NCBI GenBank assembly: GCA_027317945.1
Contig: DAHVQB010000008.1
Coordinates: 1-37,508, forward strand
Length of the DNA stretch: 37,508 bases
Reading direction: 5' to 3'
Source of the DNA: Microcaldota archaeon
GTDB taxonomy: Archaea > Micrarchaeota > Micrarchaeia > Micrarchaeales > Micrarchaeaceae
Part shown: positions 14,796 through 23,639 of the stretch, one piece after another
Layout: every line of letters starts with the position of its first letter
Numbering within the stretch: position 1 is the first letter of the stretch
Notes under the pieces: model-generated
What the model saw: the letters and a program-made list of their open reading frames with translations, nothing else
Database searches by the model: none
Told to the model about the DNA's origin: nothing
Program-made: the position numbers and the translations under genes

Positions 14796-17219
14796 CTATA
14801 TATTAATAGCGACAGAATAGTCGCCACCCGCCTTTATGTTGACGCTCTTTATCTTGCATATATTGACCAGTTCCTTCTTGCAGTGCTCCACTGCCTTGGC
14901 GTACTGGGAAGGCACCACCACGTCGATAGAGCTTATCTCGTAATTCAGCGCAAGATGCTGCTTTGCCTTTGCCTTTCTGACCTCGCTTATTATCTGATTG
15001 AGGAGCGCGCCTGTGTCCCTGAAATCAACATCTATTATGTCGCTCTGGAATAGAACCCCGTTGATCGCATATCCTGCCTCGTGGGAGTCGTCCTTGTGCT
15101 CTGGGAAATGCGACTTGAACAGGTACTCGTTAGAGAACATCGAGTTTATCTCCTCGGCGGCATGCGGGATTATTGGGGCGATGAGCTTGAGCGAGTTCTC
15201 GAGGACGTACCTTAGGGTGAATGCTGCAGCATGCCTGCTGCGTTCCATTGAAGGCTCCTTCCCGTATATCCTGTACTTGACGTTCTCTATGTAGAAATCG
15301 CAGAACTCGTGCCAATAGAAGTTTATTATGGCATTGGACGCCTCGTACAGGTTGTATTCGTTGTACGCCTTTTCCACTGTTGCGACCAGCTCATTGAACC
15401 TGTGCATTATCCACATATCGAATATGCCCATGCTCTTGCTCGGCTCCGCCTTGGGTGCGCCGGCCTCGTCCAGCGCCTTCTTAACGAAAAGCGCCGAGTT
15501 GTACAGCTTGTTTATGAAATTCTTGGCGAAATCCATGTCCTTGTACGCGAATACCTTGTCCTTGCTTATGGCTCCGGACATTGAGACCCAGAGCCTCACG
15601 GCATCGGCAGTGTACTTCTGCAACAACTCTGAAGGATAAACGCCGTTGCCGAGACTTTTGTGCATCTCCTTGCCATCCGTCCCAAGTATCATTGAGTGGG
15701 CTATTATGGACTCCCATGGCTTGCCACCAGTGAGCGCCCATGTCCTGAATATCGTATAGAAAGCCCATGTCCTTATTATGTCAGTGCCCTGTATCCTTAC
15801 CGAGGATGGCATGCTCCTGCTCTCATCCTTATTTGGCCATCCGCATATGACAAGCGGGGTTATTGACGAGTCTATCCATCCATCGAGGGTGTTCGTCTCT
15901 CCGGCAAGCTGGCCGCCACACTTCTTGCATGCCTTTATCGGAGGCGCGCGTTTGAGCGTGTCGACCGGCAGCCATTCTTTCTGGGCTGCGACTATCTCGC
16001 CGCACTTTTCGCAGTGCCAGAACGGTATCGGAGTTCCGAAAACCCTGTTCCTTGATATGGCCCAATCCCACTCTATGAAGTTGCTCCAATCCTGGAGCCT
16101 CTGAAGCGCGAAGCCGGGGAACCAGTGAATCTCCCTAGCAATCTCGTTTATCTTTTCGGCCTTGTCCTTTATCTTTATGAACCATTGCAAAGATGAGATT
16201 AATTCTATCGGGGTGCCACACCTGTCATGTATCTTTATAGTATGTTTTATCTTCTCCTTCTTGACCAACGCACCAGAGTCCGCAAGCGCATCCACGATCT
16301 TCTTCCGCGCCTCCTTTATGCCCAGCCCGTTGAAATGCCCGGCGTTCTTTATGGCGCCGTTCTCGTCTATTGCGTCCACCATATCAAGCTTGTGCTTGTA
16401 GTACATCGTGACGTCTGCCTTGTCACCGAACGTACACACCATTTCTGCGCCAGTACCGAATTCCTTCTCCACGGTCTCATCGCCGAATATCTTGACTTCC
16501 TTGTCAAACAATGGCACTATGACGCTCTTGCCCAAGAATTTTGCGAACCTTTCATCCCCAGAATTTACTGCCACACCGACACAGGCGTGCAGCATCTCCG
16601 GCCTTGTGGTCGCTATGGTCATTACTGCGTCGGAGTCCTTCAGCTTGAAGTTGACATAGTTCAGGTATGTATCTGACTCCTTCTCCTCGGCCTGCTCTCT
16701 AGATATTGTAGTAGCGCAACTTACGCACCATTCCACCGGATGCGCTGCCCTGTAAACAAAGCCGTTGTCATGCATCTGCAGCAGCGACAACTGGACCTTC
16801 GTGATGTAATCGTCGGATATGGTCAGATACTCGTACCGCTCGTCAAAAGAGGCACCCAGCCTCAGCATCCCTTCCTTCATCTTTGATATGTTGGCGGTTG
16901 ATTCCTCCACGCACTTGTTGTAGAACTCCTCCCTGCCGAGCTTCTTGCCGTACTTCTGCTCCACCGCCAGCTCTGTGGGAAAGCCGTGGGCATCCCAGCC
17001 TTGCGGATATAGCACGTTGTAGCCCTGCATGCGCTTGTATCGCGCTATGGTGTCTATGTAACAAACCCAGAATACTTGCCCCATGTGAAGCGCGCCGTTT
17101 GTGAACGGCGGAGGGGTGTCTATAATGTAGGTGGGCTTGTCAGACTTTTCATCGAAAAGGAATGCCTTGTGCTCCCTCCAAATCCCATCCCACTTGATTT
17201 CAGTATTGGAATCGTACAT
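14796..17219 (-). CDS. valS: valyl-tRNA synthetase
   Basis: A class I synthetase of about 807 residues. The HIGH-like motif is ALHMGQ (about 44-49) within TPPPFTNGALHMGQ. The CP1 editing domain has ATTRPEMLHACVGVAV (about 204-219). A zinc-binding insertion shows CEKCGEIV and CKKCGGQL. LDGWIDSSITPLVICGW and DIIRTWAFYTIFRTWAL are typical of archaeal ValRS. The KMSKS-like motif is EMHKSLGN (about 519-526), a variant. ATG at 17219 is preferred over the adjacent TTG at 17222. A TATA-like ATATTT lies near 17261-17269. Identity as Val rather than Ile rests on the DGWIDSSITPL segment. Confidence 0.92.
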   Translation of the reverse strand: MYDSNTEIKWDGIWREHKAFLFDEKSDKPTYIIDTPPPFTNGALHMGQVFWVCYIDTIARYKRMQGYNVLYPQGWDAHGFPTELAVEQKYGKKLGREEFYNKCVEESTANISKMKEGMLRLGASFDERYEYLTISDDYITKVQLSLLQMHDNGFVYRAAHPVEWCVSCATTISREQAEEKESDTYLNYVNFKLKDSDAVMTIATTRPEMLHACVGVAVNSGDERFAKFLGKSVIVPLFDKEVKIFGDETVEKEFGTGAEMVCTFGDKADVTMYYKHKLDMVDAIDENGAIKNAGHFNGLGIKEARKKIVDALADSGALVKKEKIKHTIKIHDRCGTPIELISSLQWFIKIKDKAEKINEIAREIHWFPGFALQRLQDWSNFIEWDWAISRNRVFGTPIPFWHCEKCGEIVAAQKEWLPVDTLKRAPPIKACKKCGGQLAGETNTLDGWIDSSITPLVICGWPNKDESRSMPSSVRIQGTDIIRTWAFYTIFRTWALTGGKPWESIIAHSMILGTDGKEMHKSLGNGVYPSELLQKYTADAVRLWVSMSGAISKDKVFAYKDMDFAKNFINKLYNSALFVKKALDEAGAPKAEPSKSMGIFDMWIMHRFNELVATVEKAYNEYNLYEASNAIINFYWHEFCDFYIENVKYRIYGKEPSMERSRHAAAFTLRYVLENSLKLIAPIIPHAAEEINSMFSNEYLFKSHFPEHKDDSHEAGYAINGVLFQSDIIDVDFRDTGALLNQIISEVRKAKAKQHLALNYEISSIDVVVPSQYAKAVEHCKKELVNICKIKSVNIKAGGDYSVAINI

Positions 17220-17269
17220 CAAAAACGCCTATAAGCTCCGCTATAGTATTGAAAACACAGAAATATAAG

Positions 17270-17297
17270 ATTAAAGAAATAAAGTAAAAAATTAAAA
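17270..17297 (-). terminator. T-rich terminator after the TRAM gene
   Basis: On the minus strand this reads as several runs of T (GTTTTAATTTTTTACTTTATTTCTTT), just after the TRAM protein stop at 17305. Such tracts act as factor-independent terminators in archaea. Confidence 0.45.
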
Positions 17298-17304
17298 CTT
17301 AGGT

Positions 17305-17577
17305 TTATTGGATCAGCTCAGCGACCGCAGACTTTGCCTTTACGTCGACAATCCTAACCTTCACGTCGGCACCCTGCTGAGCACCCTTTATGAAGATAAC
17401 GAAACCGTCTTTCTTGGCTATCCCGTCTCCCTTAGCTCCGACCGCCTCGACCTTTACCTGAAGTTCGTCTCCGACCTTCACTGGCTTTGGCAGGAAGTAG
17501 CTTGGCTTTATCCTGTATCCCCCGTCTCTCCTTTCTTGATCCCCTCTCTCTCCGGAATCCATCTCTTCGTCATTCAT
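17305..17577 (-). CDS. TRAM domain protein
   Basis: A 90-residue protein: an acidic, Arg-rich N-terminal third and then a TRAM domain (about 30-90). The TRAM domain is a small RNA-binding beta barrel, visible as KVGDELQVKVEAVGAKGDGIAKKDGFVIFIKGA followed by VKVRIVDVKAKSAVAEL. Stand-alone archaeal TRAM proteins act as RNA chaperones similar to cold-shock proteins. Start is the ATG at 17577 with a purine-rich GAGATAGATAAA upstream. The gene is upstream of valS, separated by a T-rich tract. Confidence 0.9.
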   Translation of the reverse strand: MNDEEMDSGERGDQERRDGGYRIKPSYFLPKPVKVGDELQVKVEAVGAKGDGIAKKDGFVIFIKGAQQGADVKVRIVDVKAKSAVAELIQ

Positions 17578-17699
17578 TTTATCTATCTCATACGAAATTC
17601 TGACGCTTTATGCGCTTACTCCCGTATCTGTTTATATTACGTAGCAAAGGTTTTTAAAGTTTTGCAATATGCTCGACGGTTATAGAAAACTGACATCCT

Positions 17700-17720
17700 C
17701 TCCTATCTGAAGGATAGGAG
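17700..17720 (-). repeat. right-end subterminal hairpin of the IS605-type element
   Basis: CTCCTATC-TGAAG-GATAGGAG: 8-bp perfect stem and 5-nt loop, just beyond the tnpB stop. It has the same architecture as the left-end hairpin. In intact elements the same region also forms the 3' part of the tnpB-associated guide RNA. Confidence 0.75.
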
Positions 17721-17748
17721 GTTCCTATTTGGTTCGGTGTCTCTGCGT

Positions 17749-18583
17749 TCATAGAGTTGCACCTTGGGGCGTATCAGTGCTGCCCTTCAACACATCTCTG
17801 TCTGTGCTGAATTGACCTATGCCATCACGTTTCGCTATATTGAACGATGCATTTACATCGGCATTGTCAAAGTGCCCACACGACTGGCACACAAATTCTT
17901 TTCCTTGTCTTGTCCCTATGTTTCTGCACCTTGAACACTCTTGCGATGTGTATTTAGGCTCCACATAGGCAACTGATATTCCGCATGATTTTGCCTTATA
18001 TTCGATGAATTGCTGCAACTGGTAGAATGACCAACTATTTAGTGCAAAATTGAATGACTTTCTGTGTTTCCTGTTCTTCCTGATTCCTTCCAGTTTCTCA
18101 AGTTTGATGCCGTATTGATTCTCTTTTGCAGTTTCTACTATCTGGATTTCCAACAACTACGATATGTCCTGTTGTGTTTAAGTCTACACCTATGAAGCCT
18201 TTTGGTTTGAGTGCTTCTGGCTCTTCAATTGAAACAGAAACATAGGCATAAACAGAGTCAAATTCAATCTGGTTTATCTTCTTGAAGTTATCTGGGAATT
18301 GGTATGGCATCTCAAGTTTGAGGGATGAAACTCTGATTATATGTTCTTTGATAGATATTCCCTGACTTGGAACAATAAGATTCACATTTCCAACTCTCTT
18401 CAGTTTTCTGTTCCTTGCATACTCACGAAGTATTTGATTGGCGATAATTGACTTCAATCCGTATTGCTTCACGTCTGCGGTTGTCTGGGTTCTGGTTTTC
18501 ATTGCGACTTCTGCAATCTGCCGAGCCTTCTTTAGTTCTAATGAGAAGTCTTTGTTATGCTTGATTTTATAGGTTAGAATCAT
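17749..18583 (-). pseudogene. tnpB: tnpB, RNA-guided endonuclease remnant (frameshift plus internal deletion)
   Basis: Two overlapping frames make one broken TnpB. The first (18583 down to 18098) holds the N-terminus up to GVDLNTTGHIVVVGNP, the RuvC-I aspartate. The second (ending at 17749) resumes at IQIVETAKENQYGIKLEKLEGIR, with the RuvC-II glutamate, the zinc finger (CSRC...CQSC) and the RuvC-III aspartate in NADVNASF. Intact archaeal TnpBs have about 60 more residues between GNP and the ETAK helix. That bridging segment is missing here, and the join near 18140-18155 changes frame. All catalytic residues survive but not in one reading frame, so nuclease activity is unlikely. Confidence 0.85.
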
Positions 18584-18717
18584 ACCTTCGCCTTCTTTAT
18601 CAGCCTCCTTATCACATCAGAGTAGGTATCGCCAACTTTTTTCAATGATAGCAACTTATTTACAATGTCCTTATCGAGCTGCACTTTTACTTTATCCATA
18701 TTATCTTTATTATCCAT
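18580..18717 (-). CDS. 45-aa ribbon-helix-helix/VapB-like protein preceding tnpB
   Basis: A short frame, MDNKDNMDKVKVQLDKDIVN at the start and then KLLSLKKVGDTYSDVIRRLIKKAKV, whose TGA overlaps the tnpB ATG by 4 bp. A beta-strand with alternating residues (KVKVQLD), followed by two helices and the signature 'GDTYSDVIRRLI', matches the small antitoxin-like RHH proteins often found ahead of archaeal tnpB. It may be a DNA-binding regulator of the element. The frame is intact although tnpB is not. Confidence 0.75.
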   Translation of the reverse strand: MDNKDNMDKVKVQLDKDIVNKLLSLKKVGDTYSDVIRRLIKKAKV

Positions 18718-18746
18718 TGACATTTTTAAATACCTTTCGCATTCAT

Positions 18747-18767
18747 CCCTTATCTAAAGGATAAGGG
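18747..18767 (-). repeat. left-end subterminal hairpin of the IS605-type element
   Basis: CCCTTATC-TAAAG-GATAAGGG: a perfect 8-bp stem with a 5-nt loop, located about 30 bp upstream of the 45-aa gene. It shares its core (TATC...GATA) with the right-end hairpin. Confidence 0.75.
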
Positions 18768-18820
18768 CTTTCTGCTAAGCATTCTGTAAGGGAATTGGTA
18801 TGTATGCACATCAGTATGCT

Positions 18821-19495
18821 TCACAGCGCCTTCCTTAGCGACTCCATGCTGTTGTAAATGCGCCACGGCCTTACCTTGGAAAGCCTCTCATAGCTCTCGA
18901 CCCCGTTGGCCACCGCGCACGCCCTTACCCCTGCGTTTTTGGCGGCCAGCACATCGTCCACCATATCACATATGTATACTACCCTGTTCTTGTCCTTATG
19001 CAGATTTAGGGCGTAAAGCACAGTATCTATTCCGGCTGGATTCGGCTTGAGCGCCTTTATCTCCTGGCCGCTGACAACAACGTCGAAATAGTTCGATATG
19101 TGCTCCTCGGACAGCTCCCTAAGCGCACGGTATGGGTTGGCATCGGTAAGTAGTGCGATCTTTTTGTTGTCCTTGTACAGCGTGGTTATGACATCCTTCG
19201 CATAATCCTGGAGGTGTGGCTTAACGAACTTTAGGGATAGCTCTATCAGGCTTATGAGCATCTTGTTCTTGAACTCCATCGCACGCATCTCTACCGCGTA
19301 GCGCCTCTTTGTGTGTACTATGTTATACACTTCGGCGTCGCCTATCCTGAGCATCTGCCTAGTCCTTCGCTTCTTGTACCTCCAGCTAGGGTTGAGCATC
19401 TGGTTAAGCTTCCTAAGGAAGTGCATCTGGGTCAGCGTACCGTCCCAGTCGAATATGAAGACGTCGAATTGGCCAAGCAGACCTTTTTCCACCAT
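18821..19495 (-). CDS. HAD-superfamily hydrolase
   Basis: A 224-residue HAD phosphatase of the phosphoglycolate-phosphatase-like subgroup. Motif I is FDWDGTLT (nucleophile Asp16 and Asp18), motif II ALLTDANPYRAL (about 117-128), motif III Lys in EIKALKPNPAG and motif IV YICDMVDDVLAAKNAG with its acidic pair. The cap domain lies between motifs I and II. Substrate cannot be read from sequence. The ATG at 19495 (MVEKGLLGQFD) is chosen; a GTG at 19504 adds three residues. It lies downstream of leuS on the same strand, with about 115 bp between them. Confidence 0.87.
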   Translation of the reverse strand: MVEKGLLGQFDVFIFDWDGTLTQMHFLRKLNQMLNPSWRYKKRRTRQMLRIGDAEVYNIVHTKRRYAVEMRAMEFKNKMLISLIELSLKFVKPHLQDYAKDVITTLYKDNKKIALLTDANPYRALRELSEEHISNYFDVVVSGQEIKALKPNPAGIDTVLYALNLHKDKNRVVYICDMVDDVLAAKNAGVRACAVANGVESYERLSKVRPWRIYNSMESLRKAL

Positions 19496-19610
19496 TAGTA
19501 ACACGTCATTTGCACTACAGCCAAGGGGGGCAAATGCCGACTCTGGCGCACATAGGGAAGCTATGTGGTCACTACCATATTAAATGTATCTGTAGTAACG
19601 TGACAACTTA

Positions 19611-22493
19611 TCAGGCCCAAGAGATATCGATGCTGGGCTTGTCGGGCATGGCCCTTGTAGCGCGTGGGGACTGCGACTCGCTTTCGAGCTCTATGGAAAC
19701 ATCTGCTTTGAACTGTTTCGCTATGTAGTCCCTGCCCTGCCCGAACCCTTCCTTGACCAGCTTTGGGTCTATGTCCCGCACCTTGAGCAGCCCCCTTGCT
19801 TTCTTGGCCAACTGCGCCAGCACCTTTGCTACCTGCTCCTTGTTTTCCTTGGCGAACTCCGGCATGACCATTACCTTACCTATGTCCTTGCTGTCCACGA
19901 ACGCGTTTATGGCCTTGGTCTTCCACTCCGATGCGATTATTATCCGTATTGCCCTGGGCTTCTTTCCCTTGTTGGCGTCCATCTTTGATGTAAGCTCTAT
20001 GACGCTGGATATGTCGCTTATAACGCTGCCCATCAGCTCCTCCGTATACTCGGCATCGGCATTTATCATGCCCTCTTCCACGGCGGGCCAGCGCTCCTGC
20101 ACGACCAGCGAAGTCTTGCCCATTGCATGCCAAAGCTCCTCTGCAAAATGGGGCATCACAGGCGCCAGCATCAAGGCCACGCTCTCCATGTAGCTGCCTA
20201 TGGCTATCGCGCTGGAGCCACCCCTGGCGAAGTAGTACTTCAGTTCGGAAACAGAGTTGTAGAATATCTCGCCGTAGGCGCTCTTCAGGTTCAGGCCCTG
20301 CATTGATGCTGTTGCCGCCTTTATCTTCGAGTTCAGCTTGGAGTACAGCCAGTAGTCTATATGGCCCAGGCCCGCGGAGTTCATGTCGCCGAGGCCCAAA
20401 GCTGTCTTGTAAAGGAACTCGTTGCGATCCTTTATACCGTTTATCGCGCCGACCGAGAATTCTGTTACTGTGTCTAGGTCCGCGCCGGCTATCTCAACCA
20501 GCCGGAGGTTGTCTGCCCCGTACTCCTTTATGCCATCCAAGAGCGGTATTATGTTGCCAAGGCTCTTGCTCATCTTTTCGCCCTCGTAGTTGACCAGTGC
20601 ATTTGCCACTATCTGCTTGGGCCAGTTCTTCTCCTGCATTATCGCGACTTGATTGAACAAATACATGGTGAGGTGGCTGGGTATGAGATCCGTGGCGGAA
20701 TGCCTTGATGTGAACGCATACCAGTAATCGAAAAGGTCCCTGCACTTCTGCACTGCCATTATATCTATTCCAGTTGCGGATGAAACCGCTTGGACCGTGC
20801 CCTTAGCGTTTATCACGTAATCGAAGAACTCAGGCTTGAGCTGTTCTGGTGTTACCTTGTTGTTCCTGAGCACATGCACGAATGTGTAGAAGCTCATGTA
20901 TATCGTAGAGTCGGACAGCGATTCTATTATGTGCTTTGGATTGAACGGGAATGGCGTGCCAAGCCCCTGCGCGCGCTCCGCGGCGCGCTCCTCGATCCAG
21001 TCTATTGTGACTTCGTAGCTGCGCTTTGAGCCTTCAGGATATAGGTGCACCTTGGGCAGCAATGCTTTGACCTTGTCTTTCCAGCCCTTGTCGCCATAAT
21101 TTATGAACCACTGGTCAGTTACCAATTTTATAAGCACCTTACTGCCGCACCTGCATATGACGGGTTCCTCGTTTCCGAGAATATATATCTGGAATGCATC
21201 GCTAGAGCTTATGAGATCGGCTTTCAGCGCTTCCCTTGCCACAGGCTCCTTGGACCCTTTGTACTTGCCAACGACCATTACGCCCCAGTGCGCCTCTTCC
21301 CTGTAAACCAGTTTTGTGGCTACCTCTAGGGCGCTTTCATCTGACTGGTGATCCATCTTAAGTATTTCAAGATATGCCAATGCAGGTATCTCCGGGTGCA
21401 CTGCCTTGGCCGCGCCGGATGCTACTCCCTCTATTGATCTGCCTATGGTCACATTGTTGAGCGGCTCTATATCCAAAACTTTGGTGTATTCGAAATGCGG
21501 CAATGGATAACCACTGGCCTTGAGCCGCTCTAATGCGGCGTAATCGAATGGAGCATGAGAAGGCACACTCATCACTACCCCTGTCCCGGTATCGCCCTTG
21601 ACAAAGAAGCCGGGCAGTATAGGCACCAACTTTCCATCGATTGGATTTATGGCCTGCTTGCCTACCAACGATTTGCCGCTTACCTTAGATTTTATTTCCA
21701 CCTTTGCCTGCTGCGAAAGGATTCTTGCTGCCTCTTCTGCAAGGTATAAGTCTGTCCCATCCACCGACGCCACTACGTAGTCTATCGCATCGTTAACGAA
21801 TATGTTCGTAACTCCGTATATCGTCTCCGGCCGGTATGTCGCGCAGCCGAAATATGCGCCTGACCCGGCATCCTTGAACTTTATTACGACTATACTGTCT
21901 ATCTTCGGCTGAATGTCATGCTTGGTGTCATGCTGGCCCACGGCATTGCCTTCGTTCGTGCACCAGCCTACCGGATGCGCACCATGAGTAAGCAAGCCAA
22001 GTTCCTTGAGCCGCATGAACTGCCATTCCACCATCTTGCTGTATATGGGATCGATAGAAACGAAGGATCTCCTCCAGTCTATGCTGTAGCCGGCCGCTTT
22101 CATGCCAGTTTCCATGGCCTTGGCAAAATACTTCGTTATATAAAGCGGATCCTCCATGCTAGATAACTCGGAGTCCGGCACCTTGAACAGCTTAAGTGTT
22201 TCCAGTATCTCGGGATCCCTTGCCACTATTCGCTTCGCTATGGCGAGTACCGGCGTGCCAGTAGCATGGAAACCCATCGGGTAGAGCACGTTGTAGCCCT
22301 GCATACGCATGTATCTGGCGTACGTGTCGGCAGTACCATAAGTCCTTAGGTGGCCAATGTGCTGCGGCATGTCTAAGTATGGGAAGGCCGCGGTCACAAG
22401 TATGGATGGCTTGTCATTCGGCTCTGGTTCAAAGACTTTTGCGTTCTCCCACTCTTTCTGCCATTTAGCCTCTATAGCAGCGTAATCCACCAT
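19611..22493 (-). CDS. leuS: leucyl-tRNA synthetase (archaeal/eukaryotic type)
   Basis: A 960-residue class I synthetase, normal size for archaeal LeuRS. The HIGH motif is QHIGHLRTY (about residues 44-52) after AAFPYLDMP, and PMGFHATGTPVLAIAKRI is archaeal LeuRS-specific. The CP1 editing domain has TYRPETIYGVTNIFV. The KMSKS motif is GEKMSKSLGNIIPL (about 635). A long C-terminal domain follows and binds the tRNA elbow and long variable arm. It charges tRNA-Leu, one of which (GAG) is encoded in this window. The start is ATG at 22493. Confidence 0.96.
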   Translation of the reverse strand: MVDYAAIEAKWQKEWENAKVFEPEPNDKPSILVTAAFPYLDMPQHIGHLRTYGTADTYARYMRMQGYNVLYPMGFHATGTPVLAIAKRIVARDPEILETLKLFKVPDSELSSMEDPLYITKYFAKAMETGMKAAGYSIDWRRSFVSIDPIYSKMVEWQFMRLKELGLLTHGAHPVGWCTNEGNAVGQHDTKHDIQPKIDSIVVIKFKDAGSGAYFGCATYRPETIYGVTNIFVNDAIDYVVASVDGTDLYLAEEAARILSQQAKVEIKSKVSGKSLVGKQAINPIDGKLVPILPGFFVKGDTGTGVVMSVPSHAPFDYAALERLKASGYPLPHFEYTKVLDIEPLNNVTIGRSIEGVASGAAKAVHPEIPALAYLEILKMDHQSDESALEVATKLVYREEAHWGVMVVGKYKGSKEPVAREALKADLISSSDAFQIYILGNEEPVICRCGSKVLIKLVTDQWFINYGDKGWKDKVKALLPKVHLYPEGSKRSYEVTIDWIEERAAERAQGLGTPFPFNPKHIIESLSDSTIYMSFYTFVHVLRNNKVTPEQLKPEFFDYVINAKGTVQAVSSATGIDIMAVQKCRDLFDYWYAFTSRHSATDLIPSHLTMYLFNQVAIMQEKNWPKQIVANALVNYEGEKMSKSLGNIIPLLDGIKEYGADNLRLVEIAGADLDTVTEFSVGAINGIKDRNEFLYKTALGLGDMNSAGLGHIDYWLYSKLNSKIKAATASMQGLNLKSAYGEIFYNSVSELKYYFARGGSSAIAIGSYMESVALMLAPVMPHFAEELWHAMGKTSLVVQERWPAVEEGMINADAEYTEELMGSVISDISSVIELTSKMDANKGKKPRAIRIIIASEWKTKAINAFVDSKDIGKVMVMPEFAKENKEQVAKVLAQLAKKARGLLKVRDIDPKLVKEGFGQGRDYIAKQFKADVSIELESESQSPRATRAMPDKPSIDISWA

Positions 22494-22601
22494 TGCAACA
22501 CTCTCATCCGTTTTGGATAATTTAGATAATATTAGACTACATGATTATAATTCTTGGGTTTCAAGATAATCATTGCAGATGCATATTTGTTTGTAGAGTG
22601 A

Positions 22602-23474
22602 ATGTTGATGGACGTAACGGCATTTAGGACTGTGAGCGTCATCGTCATAGCACTAGTATACATGCTATTCGACGTCTTCAACAAGAGGTCCATACCAAAT
22701 GAAATCGTATATGCATCGGTTCTTTACGCTCTTTTCATTGCAGTTGTTTATTTCAATCCCGCCACTGTGACGAATCTGGCAATAGCCGCCGTAGTATTTA
22801 TCGCTGGCTATGCGATTTACAGGATAGGGCAGATAGGCGCGGCGGATGTCGCAGAATTCATAGTGATATCGCTACTCATACCCCTACAGCCTGTGGAGTA
22901 TGGCTTTGGGCCCGCAGTGCAGCTGCCTTTCATAATATCTGTTCTGATAGATGCCGGCATAGCGGCGCTCATACTGTTCCCGCTGTATTACATACCCAAG
23001 GGGTATGGCAGAGTCAAGGATCCCGTCTCAACCATACGCAGGAGGGACTTTTACAACGCTGTAATAATAGGGCTTACTTATGCTTTCTTTATGGTTTTCC
23101 TGGTGTTGGTGCTCAACATAGGGATGGGCAGGTTCCTACTGTTGGCATTGATAATGCTGTCTTCCATATCAATAGTGCTATTCCAAAGGCTTATGACGCA
23201 AGCCATGGTAAAGTACGTGCCTGCCACGGGATTCGAGAGCGGGGATATGATAGCTCTTAATCTGATGGACCATGATACCTTGACAAGGACCAAGACACGG
23301 GTTAAAAGCTTCGAAAGGCTCATTGACGATAAAATGATATCGGAGATGAGGAGGAAGGGGATAAAGACGCGCTTCCCTGTCTATAAGGAGGGAATGCCGT
23401 TCGCAGTTGCGATATTCGTAGGTACAATTATTTCCATATCCATAGGCAACTTACTGTTATTCATACTATTGTGA
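22602..23474 (+). CDS. A24-family prepilin peptidase (FlaK/EppA-like)
   Basis: A 290-residue polytopic membrane protein. The two catalytic aspartates of the A24 aspartyl proteases are visible: Asp24 in LFDVFNKRSIPNE and Asp82 in QIGAADVAEF, where the usual GxGD is GAAD. About seven hydrophobic helices are spaced as in archaeal preflagellin/prepilin peptidases, with a longer cytoplasmic stretch (about 205-265, FERLIDDKMISEMRRKGIK) and a final helix. It would cut class III or archaellin-like leaders, so the pilins at 1-207 and 4467 are candidate substrates. ATGs at 22602 and 22608 are both possible starts. Confidence 0.83.
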   Translation: MLMDVTAFRTVSVIVIALVYMLFDVFNKRSIPNEIVYASVLYALFIAVVYFNPATVTNLAIAAVVFIAGYAIYRIGQIGAADVAEFIVISLLIPLQPVEYGFGPAVQLPFIISVLIDAGIAALILFPLYYIPKGYGRVKDPVSTIRRRDFYNAVIIGLTYAFFMVFLVLVLNIGMGRFLLLALIMLSSISIVLFQRLMTQAMVKYVPATGFESGDMIALNLMDHDTLTRTKTRVKSFERLIDDKMISEMRRKGIKTRFPVYKEGMPFAVAIFVGTIISISIGNLLLFILL

Positions 23475-23639
23475 GCAAACTTAAAGCACTGCGACACTAT
23501 GCACCTCCTGCACAACACACGATAAGGAATATTATAAAAGGTTAAACTGTAAATTTGCTTTACGATTATGCCATAAAGATTAATAGCTCCAATTTTATTA
23601 GGCAACTGATTTATTTTGGACGTCCAGTAGGAGGATAAT

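Larger units (their letters stand above)
17688..18786 (-). mobile_element. IS200/IS605-family element, non-autonomous and partly deleted
   Basis: An AT-richer insertion of about 1.1 kb bounded by two 21-nt hairpins of the same design, 8-bp stem and 5-nt loop, at 17700-17720 and 18747-18767. Between them, on the minus strand, are a 45-aa protein and a broken tnpB. No TnpA (Y1) transposase is present, so mobilisation would need a TnpA elsewhere. The left end lies at the high coordinate, where TTAC precedes the hairpin at about 18 nt; this resembles an IS608-type cleavage site. Exact ends are estimated. Confidence 0.78.

Noticed and set aside
18098-18156. two independent overlapping genes in the tnpB region
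   Set aside because: The two frames contain successive parts of a single TnpB (RuvC-I in one, RuvC-II, zinc finger and RuvC-III in the other), so one broken gene is the better reading.
17700-18767. a two-unit CRISPR-like repeat from the similar 21-nt hairpins
   Set aside because: Only two copies about 1 kb apart flanking tnpB, each an imperfect match to the other; these are IS200/IS605 end hairpins.
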